Of a DNA stretch of 64,000 bases, positions 1 to 32,800 are shown one piece after another (position 1 is the first letter of the stretch; every line of letters begins with the position of its first letter). Position numbers and translations under genes: made by a program. Origin of the DNA: Aplidium turbinatum (Eukaryota; Chordata; Ascidiacea; Aplousobranchia; Polyclinidae); the NCBI GenBank assembly GCA_918807975.1, contig OU964923.1, positions 20,441,235 through 20,505,234 on the forward strand. Direction: 5' to 3'. Below the pieces are notes generated by a model that saw only the letters and a list, made by a program, of their open reading frames with translations, was not told the DNA's origin and did not search any database.

Positions 1-249
1 CGTGTGACACACGATGAAGAAGAAGTCAAGTTGCAAGTGTGGATAATTATTGATCAAATAATATACTTTTACTGTAAATTAGAGCACGTTTAGTTTGTAT
101 TCAAGTAGTTGTATGCTCTTCCTAAATACAAAGTAAAGGTGCTAAAAACATTGAATCACGTGACCATCATAACTCCGTCTAGTTTTATGATCTTGACAGA
201 GTTATGTTTGTCACGTGATTCAATGTTTTTACCATCGATTCCGATAGAG
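1..249. other. Left edge, intron of gene 1
   Basis: No exon or repeat boundary recognised. A local inverted pair, tgaatcacgtga near 153 and its reverse near 211-225, forms a possible hairpin. The last eight bases (242-249) are the target duplication of the adjacent hAT element. Confidence 0.4.
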
Positions 250-1471
250 CAGGGGTCACCAAATGGCGGCCCGCGGGCCGCATGCGGCCCGTCACGCTGT
301 ATCGCTGCGGCCCGCGGAAGGTATCAGCGTACAAGTATAACCAAAAATACTTTCCGGGAAGCATATTTTTGCTTTGCATACAATTCCACCGACCGACCAT
401 TCAGATTGTATAGTTCTAAGTGGGGTCGCTTAACGTTATTCCAATGCGATGTCCAGCCACACTGTCCCAGTGGTTGACTAAAACGTCCGTTTTCGAATTT
501 CGAAATTGTCTGTGAGCATAGGGTTGCTTATTTTAAGTTTGTAAGTGTCATGTAAACACTAGTGTGCGTTTCACCGTTATTGTGTTTCACGAGCAGAGTT
601 CCCTTCAAGCAAGTTTTTGTTAGCAAAATAGGCCGGTGTGCCAACTCAATTTATAATAAGTTGGCAAAATATTATATATAAATTTAAAGACATTTTCTGG
701 TTGTAGCCTATCAAGAAAATGAAATATCTTCTGACAGGTGTTGGTTGAATTACTTCTGGTTGTATTATGGTTGTATTTTCATGAGACAACTTCTGGTTGT
801 ATTATGAAAATATTTTAGTTTGGTACTGCAAAATGTTGTTAATCAACAATTCTTGCCATGCTGATAAGCACCGCAAGTGACAGTTGTCTAATAATCAAGA
901 AATATGGTTTTATAGACTTTCACTAAAAGATGAAAAACCAACTCATTGCTTTTTTAGAAGGAACACCGTTCATGAGTTACGATAGAAACGTTTTTTTCGG
1001 TGATTTCTACAAGCGTTTGTTTCATGGTGCCTAGTTTGTTTCTCGCTGTTATTGGAGCCTATTTTTCGCTGATATGTTAGCAGCATAGCAGGTCACTGTT
1101 GTTGCCTGTATTGCGATGTGTCAAACATTTCTTTGGTTACTGAAACTGTTAATTGCAAGATATCTTTTGCGAAGCAAACCGTTCGCCTCGCTACAAGTGC
1201 GCAAAACAAGTGGCCTTGCTTATTAGACATTGTCAAAAGAAGTCAAAAGTGTTGTTAAAGGAGCTTGGCCTGGCAGTAGCGTTGTTCGACTAATTTTGTT
1301 GCTGCGGTATTCTAAGATAAATAATAACAACATGTAACGCTGGATACTGGGTACGAAATGCGTTCATTTCTAGCATAAGAGTCAACCTACCTAAAATTTT
1401 ATTAGTGCGGCCCGCCACAGCTCTCCTTAGTGCCAAAGTGACCCGCATGCAAAAAAGGTTGGTGACCCCTG
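250..1471. mobile_element. hAT-type element, perfect 8-bp TSD
   Basis: Ends CAGGGGTCACCAA and its exact inverse TTGGTGACCCCTG; flanked on both sides by cgatagag (242-249 and 1472-1479). Length 1,222 bases. Repeated gcggcccg words lie near both ends. No long frame, though short stretches near 600 and 1150 resemble decayed coding sequence. It lies in an intron of gene 1. Confidence 0.9.
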
Positions 1472-1809
1472 CGATAGAGTATTTGAATTAAACTAAGATA
1501 GGAATCGAATAGAACAATGTAAAACTAAAGTCATTACGAGAGCATGCAATGTAAAGTATTTTATGGTAATGATCTCCAGCCCTTGCTTTAGAACTTTTTT
1601 AACAAGAATTGGAAATGGGAAAGGCTATCATTTTTTTAGCCTTTTGCAATTTATGCAAAATAAAAAGCATCCGTATACTGATATACTCCTTTTCTATGAC
1701 TTTGGTTTAACTTTCATATGATTTCACGAATTTGGCAAATACGTTATATTACATGTTGAGCAACTATGTTTGGCCATTCAGATTATGACTTTTATCACGT
1801 GTTTTGCAG

Positions 1810-23431
<21,622 letters not shown>

Positions 23432-24212
23432 ACTTTTAAGGTTTCATGTAGTTTAGATGTTAATTTGTATATTCAGCCAGTTACGACTTGCTCCGTAACA
23501 CAGTTTTAATGGAATGAACGCATTATATTTATGGAAATTGTAAAGCAAACTTCAAATAATAACCTTTCAATTAATGCGAGTTAGTTTGGAGTTATGAAGT
23601 GGTTTTGTACTGTACTTCATCAATCGCACACATGCGTTACTTTCCGGGCCATATAGGCCTGCAACAGACTATCTTAGCAAAGCTATATCTAGCGAACTTA
23701 CAAAGTACCCATCGTCCCAGGTTTTTCTGTATGTTTTTCCACAAACTCTTCATCAAGCAAAATATTAATGTTGGATTTTCTTATGTTTAGACTAACATAA
23801 GTTTGAGGTCCATTTTTTGTTCGCTTTTTTGGCATTCAATGTTTTGCAAAAAACAAAATTGAAAAGTTGCATCAATTTTTGGTAAAAGCTGATTAGTATG
23901 GAATTTTGTTTATGCAGCTTTTACGATCGTATAATATTTTGCCATGGTCATTTCATAAAATAGTTGCAGCCTCATGTCATAAGTAACCAGTCTCATTTTA
24001 TAATAGTATTGTTTCTCATCAAGTATGTTAACTGTACAAACAAATGTGAATTTGTTTTGATTTTTGCCGCACCGTACTATAAAAGTTTATAGTCTACGTT
24101 TTGGAGCAATAGTTATTGTGTTTTTTAGACTTAGCGCAATACAAGAAAAATCAGTGTTTTTACGGGTGAATTTTGTCAAAATATCAAGAAATTTCAAGTA
24201 AAATTACAAAAA

Positions 24213-24222
24213 AATAAATAAA
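24213..24222 (+). terminator. Candidate poly(A) signal of gene 1
   Basis: Overlapping AATAAA hexamers lie about 780 bases after the stop. No other clear AATAAA was noticed before this point. Position only; no transcript evidence. Confidence 0.3.
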
Positions 24223-24268
24223 AGTGAGCTTAGATTTTATTTAAAGGCGTATTTTGATGGCGTAGATA

Positions 24269-24707
24269 CAGTGCTTCCCAACCTTTTTCAGTTTGCGAGC
24301 TACTTTTAATGCAAGTTTTATTGTACGACCCACAATGAGATTTGACATCTTTATTATGACGTCTTTACTGCTGGCGTACGTACTGAAATAGTTACTGCGT
24401 CACAACACTCCAATTGTTGCATAATTGTTACGTAATGATAATGCAATAATTTTCTAGTCTAATCGAAAACAGGGTGTACAATTCATGAAAAGGAAAGTCA
24501 ACAAATGAAGTGAAGATAAGAGTAGCGATGGCGAAGGCGAGGGACTGTTCAAGACCAAACTGCAGCTTGTGAGATCCATAGTAAGGTCGGTATTAAAAAA
24601 AGAAAAATAACATTCAGTAATATTTAGAAATGCTTGGCGTTGGCGACCCACCTGAAGTAGCTTCGCGACCCACCAATGGGTCGCAACCCACCTGTTGGGA
24701 AGCACTG
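24269..24707. mobile_element. hAT-type element, CAGTGCTTCCCAAC family
   Basis: Ends CAGTGCTTCCCAAC and GTTGGGAAGCACTG; inside, gcgacccac words. The copy at 59981-60570 is the same family in the other orientation. No clean 8-bp duplication seen here, so it is probably older. Confidence 0.75.
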
Positions 24708-25638
24708 GTGCAGAAAACACGCCTTTGGGACGGTTCATATACGAATGCAGTAGCCGAGGGAGGCACTTGATGGTCAGTGGTCACGTGCATCATTCCAAAG
24801 TCGAAAGCAAAAAATAATTTCCTACGTTTTTCAAATATTTGTTTCGCTCGCTCAATTCCGCCTCATCATCCTAACCGATGGCATTGAGCGCACGTGTTCT
24901 CAGAAGCGGGTTCAAGGTGTGGAAAGTTTTCACTTTTTAAAAACTAAGCAAATAGCGTAATAATCTCTGGTACACACAATTAACAGTCAAAATGACCTAT
25001 TCCAGTGTGTAGAGGGATGAGTTGAAACATGGCTTGTAGCCTACAGTATATAAGACTGGGCCAGTAGCATTGACAAGGGGTATGTTTTGACCGGAGTCCG
25101 GGATAATTTTAGGGGCAAAAAGTAATAATAACAACATTTCTAAAGCGCGACATCAACAGTGCAAACTATGCTACAGGACGATGTACATAACGATGGAGAT
25201 AAAATAATACGGTACAGTACATTCAGTCATAATGTTCAGTGAAATAATATGTTTTTAAGCAAGTTTTGAATTCCTTTAAACGAGGGCACCTGACGGATTT
25301 GCGAAATTTCACTGACAGACTCACAACATTACGCAAACTTTCGTCAACAAATACTGTATATTCATTGAAGTCCTTTTGTGATCTTGAAAAAGAATCATCA
25401 GAAAGCTAACTTCAATTTTAAACAAGCTTTGCTCCTTAAACTTCTTTTGTACAGAAGTTCAGTTTTAATTTGATTGAATTTAGTAATTTTGTAGTTTAAC
25501 AGATTATTATTGACTCGTTTGTAATCTTTCGGAGGACCCACTGATGAAACATATTATTAAATGTCTGTACATCTTAGGCTACAACTGCTAAAGCACAGAC
25601 AGTTTCCTTCCGGAACCAGAAACTCATTCAATGAGTTA
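24708..25638. other. Intergenic, no gene seen
   Basis: No exon chain or named repeat recognised. The sequence is AT-rich with scattered stops in all frames. Confidence 0.4.
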
Positions 25639-26205
25639 TTAAAGGGATACTAAAGGAAAAACCTGACTTGGCGATTTTCCACGTTCTTTGTGTTTAACAT
25701 GCTACCATAAAACGATTTTCAATAAAATTTTGCCCCATTGCGGTCTGACCACTATTGCGCGCGTGATTTTGCCAGAGCTTTCAAAACAAGATTTGGCCTG
25801 AGCAGTGAAGCGTGCGACCGTACAGTTACGTCACTAAAGACCATAGCAATCAGCTAAACGCGCAACAATTGTTACTGCGGGGGATTTGACTGTAGGCTAT
25901 GTATGTATGTACATCAAAACAACACATTTCAACATCAAAACATCAGACAGTTTGCTCAAAACATCAGATGTGGTAACGTGGCTTTTGTTATTGCTGTCTT
26001 TAGTGACGTATTCTCGAGCAGTGTTTGCACTTTTTGGTCATTTTGAAAAAAATAAAAATAAATGAAACATTGGACTTTGGGCCTTACCAGCGCCATTGAA
26101 AACAAATTTTTTTGGTAATTTTTTTTGAAATGTATTCTTGAATGTTCAGTTTACGCATTTTAATGCTTAATTCCCGTTTGAAATTTTCATTTAGTATGCC
26201 TTTAA
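25639..26205. mobile_element. Possible piggyBac-like miniature element
   Basis: TTAA followed by agggatactaaa at the left, and tttagtatgcct followed by TTAA at the right: an inverted pair with one mismatch, flanked by the TTAA target typical of piggyBac. No transposase. A short - strand frame at 26084-26335 crosses its right end and is not taken as a gene. Confidence 0.5.
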
Positions 26206-26446
26206 TACTTTCTACTTTTAAGCGTCTAACTGAGTCTTGAATTTCTTTTATGAACAGAGTCTTTGTCTCTTCACAAGCAACATAATTTGCGACGTCTAAT
26301 GATCGAAGCAAAACAAATGATGAAACATCGATCAATCAACATGCCACTAAAGAATAATTACACTTCTGATCAACGCTATTGTACTATTTAATTTGAAAAC
26401 AACCAAAAATGTTTAAAAATATTCCGAAAATGTTCAGTGTAAGCGA

Positions 26447-27130
26447 ATCCCCATAAACATTGGTCGAGAAAAACACGTGAAAAACACGTGAAATTCTGAG
26501 GAAACTCGTGTAATACTGTTTCAGACAATTGTTCACCTAATCAAACGTCATATAAAAACCGTTCAGGTCTACTGAATCTTAGCGTATTACGTCATGGAAT
26601 TTTTCCTAAAAAATGAGCCAAAATTGCACCATCGTTCGTAAGACTTGTGTCAAACCTGTTTAAACATGAAACATTGGATCACCACCTTTGAACACCTGTT
26701 TGAATTGCGTGACAATGTCTTTCACTTTTGCGTCACAGTTACTGTTTACGTGAGTTTGAGATATCGTAAATTATTCTAGTCATTTTAAAATTGTTGCTTG
26801 AAGAGGTTGGTCGCATGTTTAACTGTTTTGCTTAGTGCTTGTCAGCTGGACGAAAATTTCCGTCTTTTATCCAAGTAATCTGTTCTGTAGTGACAAGTTT
26901 TAGTGGTGTACGGCGTTGCATCCCATTTTCGACAGCCAGGTGGCTAATTTTACAGAAATACAATTTTGAATAGACGTTTCAAAGGAGTGTTTCTTTTTCG
27001 GTCATTACATGCAGACGAACGGATTCGGGAATCTTATGTTACAATTTTCCCACGAAGAGATTATGGTTTACCGCTGTGACCAAATACACGTATATTTCTC
27101 GTGTTTTTACGAGCCAATGTTTATGGGGAT
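26447..27130. mobile_element. Inverted-repeat element, about 684 bases
   Basis: atccccataaacattgg with gaaaaacacg at the left, and its inverse cgtgttttt with ccaatgtttatggggat at the right. No coding capacity; class unknown. Confidence 0.55.
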
Positions 27131-27254
27131 AGGATTTCCAAGTTTTGGTGGGCTGCGAACTATCCAAGCCAAGCCGAACGTTTATGGCAATGGATTCCAT
27201 TTTTGCACGGAGGACCTATTAGTGAGCAACATGTTGGCGAGATTACTTATAACC

Positions 27255-27471
27255 GCGGACATCGCTATTAACACTTGGACTGGAAGCCAACGCTGTAGTC
27301 CAAGATGAGGACTGAAAAGAATTGCCATGTGCCATATTTTAACCTGAGAATCTATTAACAAATGCCAAATTTCTCAAGTGTGACGATAAAGCTTCCAATA
27401 TGGAAATTGTTTAGGCCTCATCTTGGATGACAGCGTTTGGCTTCCAGTCCAGATGCTATTATGGCGACGTC
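27255..27471. repeat. Hairpin repeat with a relative at 18022
   Basis: ggactggaagccaacgctgt near 27278 is inverted as acagcgtttggcttccagtc near 27431. The outer word ggacgtcgc with tagcatctgga is also found at 18022-18045 in a gene 1 intron, so this is a dispersed family. Confidence 0.55.
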
Positions 27472-27674
27472 CACGTTGTAATCGCAACGCATTCGACATA
27501 AGACAAAACTAAAGCAAGTCTCTCCCCCATTTATGGCAGATTCGCGTACTATGAACAAGCCTATAGACATTACTTTCGTTACGAGATAGGATACTTGACA
27601 AGGTTTTACCAAAACGAAGTTTCGATTGTTTCAGCTCACTTTTACTACTAAGATGAACTTTAGGCTTACGGTAT

Positions 27675-27952
27675 ATGTTTTGTTTTGTTATCTTTATCCT
27701 GCATTGCTTGAAAGCGGACTTGAGCGCTATGCATCGGTGTACGCCTTTCGTACACCTGACCCACGCTGCAGCCGACTGGAATGTCTGTTTCCGGTTGTCT
27801 ACTCTACTTATGACTTTAATGTGGTACTACCCAATGGGTAGAGGCAATTATCGTAAAGTTTCTTGTCCAGAGAAACAACAGCAAGTGCGGGTGGCTGGAG
27901 TCGAACATGCAGGCTCTCGACTGCGAGCCCAACGCGCTAACCACTCGGCCAC
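27675..27952 (-). repeat. tRNA-derived SINE, family 1, copy A
   Basis: On the - strand: A-box-like TGGCCGAGTGGTTAGCGCG and B box GTTCGACTCC, close to serine tRNA, followed by a body of about 200 bases and an aaac-rich tail. Copy B at 55962-56272 shares almost the whole length. Confidence 0.85.
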
Positions 27953-29896
27953 TAAATTCGTTAGTGTTAAGCTACTCACAAGAAATGAAAAAATTATGAG
28001 AAATTAAAACTTATAATAAAAAGTCACGTGATGGGAGGTTAGTTGGATTTATATGAATTAAATCATAAAATGAATTACAAAACGTTCATAATTTTCTGAT
28101 CCACTTATTTTTTTCAAAATGGTGTTTTAAATTTAATCTCAGTCAAATATTATCGTTAATTCAACAAACGTTATGTTATGCATGTGATAATGTGTTGCTT
28201 TTAATTAAAAAATGTTTACAATAAACTTTTACAAATCATAGCAGTAGCTCACATTAGGCCTACAGGCTACAGCCAGAGGCAAAAATATTACCATAATTTA
28301 TGAGTTAGTTATTCCAAGCTTGAGCAATATACCATTATATTATTTACATTTACAAAAGCATGAGCAATACGCGATGAGCAATGGCCTCAGAACAATGAAC
28401 TTCAGTGTAGTTTCTTATTTTAGAGGTCGTTGAAAGTCCAATCCTGACCTCGAGACGGTAAACAAAGACATTACCAGATGTTATTAAGTAGATTAAGAAA
28501 CAATTTTCAGACAAATAAACAAGAATTCTGTTTATGATTTTCTTTGGCAAATTTCGTGGTTTTCAGAAAGTGGTTGAACTTACGTATCAAGAGAACTCTA
28601 ACAACACTGCAGCAAGCAATCTACATTCAAAATAAAGTCAGCTATCTCGTTTGAAATTTGCAAGGGCTTAGCCTCCCTACAGCAACTAAACGGTAAAGTT
28701 TACTTGACAAGTGCACAGTCTTTTTTGGTGTTTACAAGTCATAATGATATTAATTCAAGGCTTGCAAAGCCAGATGTGCAACTTTGTTAGGGAGGTTACT
28801 TTAATTAAAACACCTGTGATTAAAAAACCTGAAACTAATTAGAAAATAAAATGACGTAAACAAAACAATTTTAAGAACTAATTAAAGACAAAATAATAAA
28901 ATTTTCTCTTTTGGTGATGATCAAAATACCAAGTGTCCTACTGCACTTAAAAAATAAAAAAAAATAAACACGCAGAAAAGTGTATGGGAAGAGAGGTGCG
29001 AAAAACTGTCGCATGTTGCCTGCAAAAATGCGCCAAAGTTAGCATAAACTATGATATGACTTTCAAAGCTAGAGAATTTTTTCAGTTTTGTAGTTAATTT
29101 GGATAATTTTGCTTATTAAATAGGTTATTAACTTATTACCATCTGTTAACAACAAGCTTTGCGAAAAACAGTTGCAAGTAGTTTTTGATTCTCGCAGTAA
29201 TTAGCAAACAGCTGCTTCATAAAACCAAACTTAGCTTGGTGGCAACTATCAAATTGACATCAACATCGTTAAAGGAAGAAATAAAATCTTTAAAGAAAGC
29301 AAAGTCGATCTACTTTTTAGTATCCTACCAATGCAGCTTTATTTTCATAAATCGTTTTTCAGCATCACTTAGTAAAGTATTTTGGCTAGGAATGACTTTT
29401 TTAGATAAAAATGAACGCTTAGGCTACTACTAGCAAGTTATAACGAAAAAGATGAACTGAATAACATGCTTTGCATTTTGAACATTTTTTAACAAAAAGT
29501 AAGTAGCCTAATCAAATTAGAAAGATAAATTTGACTGAGAGATTACTTTTTTGAAGGAGAAGCTACGCAACAACACATTTATCATTTTGCAAAAATAACT
29601 GCAAACACTTTCGGTTATGCATTATTCAGTTTTCAAACTTTTCATCCACCATTTGATAGACAGATTTGCATTGTAAAACAGTAAAAAATAAGAAATTAGT
29701 ATTTTTGTGTCATCTAAATCAGTCTTTCAAATGCTTGACGAAGACTGGTAGGCCTAATTGTTGGCTGAAAAAGTTCACATTTTTTTGTACCAAAGTTTAT
29801 TTTTTCAAATTGGAAATAAAAAGTGAAAGCGAACGCTCAAAGGCAATATTTGCTTTTCAGATTAGTTGCAGACGGCAGGTAAATACTTTCACGAGA
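27953..29896. other. Upstream region of gene 2
   Basis: About 1.9 kb of AT-rich DNA with no exon chain or repeat that I can name. It should hold the gene 2 promoter; no convincing TATA box was picked out. Confidence 0.35.
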
Positions 29897-32800
29897 ATGC
29901 TTTATATTATGTGTTTCGTGGCTTTGTTCATGGCAGGATTAGGAAGATCTAAGGTAAGTGACTTTTCATTTTTATATGCACTTGTGTCTGCGACAAATTG
30001 GCCTACATTTGCTTATTTGAAGTGGGTTTATGTCTTGTGAAGAAGATTAATTAAAATAACTTTACCTGTAAGAAATCCAGCCCTTATGGTTATGCCACTA
30101 CGTATCTCGCCAAACTACAACCTACATTAAATTTGCCGGGCTTATGTGACCCAGTCCACTTGCCGTTGATCTATTAGATGACAGAAATTTGGGCACGCCT
30201 AATCATAGCATTTTATATACGATAAAGAAGACGACGTCGACAGCCACTCTGCTTTCAAATTTAAAAAATGCGGGTTAGGAATCAATCATCAATTTTATTT
30301 TTCCTATGTTGGTGTGGTTCACGGTTGTTCTAGTCAAAAATAGCTTGCAATTGCAACGAAGTGAAATAGTCGACGTGGTTAAATAATAGGGAAACAGTCG
30401 CAACACTTGCGGCAGCTGCCGAATTCACTAAACTAGACGTAGACAATGTTAAAATTACAGTAAACACATGAAAAATATCTTTTTGAAATCGAGCTCAATT
30501 TGATTGACATTAAGTAGATTTGCCACATTTTTGTTGAAACGGGTCATCCTCAGGGTAGGGTGCTGCTGATCGATCTAGATTTCAAGTCGTACTAACGGTT
30601 TCGTAAGTCATGCCAATTGTATTTTGTTGTGTCAAGCAGTCAGTAGTGTAATATATCTAAAGATTCTATCATACAAACGTTCAATTTAAAAAATAGTACA
30701 ACACACAGCCTACTTAGCAAGATTAAGTAATCTGGTGGTATTAAAAACGAGGCCTCTAATGCACAAGCATCACACGTTTGAGGCAACACACCCTAAAAGG
30801 AAAAAAAATATGAAGTGACAAAAACAGACAACTCATTTCCACTCCTTTACACAGAATTCACATATTTTCCTTACATGCTCTAAAATCTAAATATACAAAC
30901 ACATTTTCAAAAAACTTTGACCATGATTAAGTCCAAATATACACGCGCAGTCTGTAAAGCTCTTTTAAAATGTTAACGACTATATTCAACAATTAAGCGC
31001 CTTTATAAAGCAACAAAAGCACAGCATAGTTTTCAACAAGGTAATATAACATCAACTTTGGAGCAATGCAAGATACAAACTCCCCTTTGGAACTTTACTC
31101 TATCGTACGTTGAGTAGGCTACCTATAGCCTACTTGTTATGTAGAAACAAGTAGGTCTACTTTTGATAGTTTATTGATGGTAATTGCATTATGTGTGTTG
31201 TCTCAGCCAAGTTCAAATGACGAAATTTTCCACACTTTGGACGGAGGTATGGAATGGAGACTGCTCGGAAACACTGCTTCTGTGAAATGGAAACGTGTTC
31301 AAGTTGAAGGTCACGTGATGCTAAAATTTACACTGACAGGAAAAGCAGGAGGATACATAGCAATGGCTACATCGGCTGATAGGAGCATGGTATTCCTTTG
31401 GTTCTTACTGAAATTGCATTTAATAAAACTTGCTTATTGATTTTGCTGTAAATTTTAAGATGGTTTTGTAGCTTTATTTTTCAATTTCTGCCTATATTAT
31501 CATCAGACAGGGTTTTGTGGTGGTACAAAAAAGTTGCGTAATGATTGGTTTGTAGTTAATAGATGTCACAATTTCAAACTAAGGTTCAATTACCAAGTCT
31601 GTCAAATCTTTAAGGAGAGTCGGTGCATGCACTAATTGTAGAGAAAAGTATTATAGGCTACTTTTTGTACTAAAATCATGCATTCAAGAGTGGTGTTTAA
31701 AAGAAAAAATTACATTTAGACGTTTTGAAAGTTTGCAATCTTGATAACATTTTAAAAGGGTGCGTGGCAATGGAAAGTTTGAGATCCACTGATTTAAAAC
31801 GGCTATTAGCGACTGTCTGTTTTGCATTCTTCTTTGCAAGATAGAATATACTGTAATTGCCGCAATCAATAGGTATAGCTCCCACGGTAGGCTCCGTGTC
31901 TTGACCAAGCGTACTGTACCGTACTGTAATTGTATAATTCTTACAAAATGTTCTTAAAGGTAACTGTCCTATAGTAACCATTGATTGCGAAATCTTTATG
32001 TACCGTAATGTACTTCTAGAAGAATTTGCATACGTGCAAGACTAGAAGGTTCTCCGACTTAAAATCGAGCAGCTTGTCAGGTAGTTATGATGCCACAAAA
32101 ATGTTTACGGGTAGTAAAACTTGACCAGAACAATGAGTTTTTATGATGTAACATTATCGTACCTTCTCGAAGTTACTGATCAAAACAACTATAAATAGTG
32201 GTGCATTTTGCGTAATTGATCATTGAGATTATTATTGAAATTGATAGAAATTGAAGCTGAAATTATTGAATACGAGTAGATGAGAGTTGGTGCTGTTAGG
32301 TTGTGATCGAGATTGGAATTGTGAAAAACTTTGAAGTGAGTGAAGAACTTTGAAGTCGCATGTAAGCGTTTCAGGTGTTGGAATCTGGTAAGTTGGTTGG
32401 TTTTGAATCTTTATCCTCGGACTGACAAAGCCTTGATAGGTAATTCCTGGTAGTTTCGCATACTTGTAGAGGCTCTTGATGCAGGGCCGGTTACAGAGAT
32501 TGACAGTGAAGTTTTCCGATTGTTGAAGTCTTGTTGCCAGGGAATTATTCCATTCACTAGGTGCCGCTGAATGGAGAGCAATTCTGAACGTGTTGCTCAA
32601 GCGCACACCCCTAAAGTTGAACCAGTGCCGTTTGATCTTGAGCCGAGCACGTAACCACTGGGCTAAAGGGGCGGATTCCAACACCAACCAGATTCCAACA
32701 CCTGAAACTCTTACATGTGACTTCAAAGTTCTTCACTCATAGCTTCTCATGCAACTTTAATCTCGATCACAACCTAATAGCACCAATCTATTACTGCTCA

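Noticed and set aside
185-477. Short frames at the left edge
   Set aside because: They lie across the hAT end and its flank and have no family similarity; the frame content follows from the repeat.
26084-26335. 83-codon - strand frame
   Set aside because: Crosses the right border of a repeat, Lys/Ile-rich as expected from AT-rich DNA, no family similarity.
27870-27952. True tRNA gene
   Set aside because: A and B boxes are present but the fold is incomplete and the same head with body and tail recurs at 56190-56272, so it is a SINE.
31700-31800. hAT end near 31770
   Set aside because: The reverse strand reads cagtggatctcaaactttcc, like a hAT end, but no matching second end or target duplication was found.
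32232-32726. 164-codon - strand frame
   Set aside because: It is the longest simple frame in the window but runs through a tRNA-like head and inverted repeats, so it is a by-product of a SINE.
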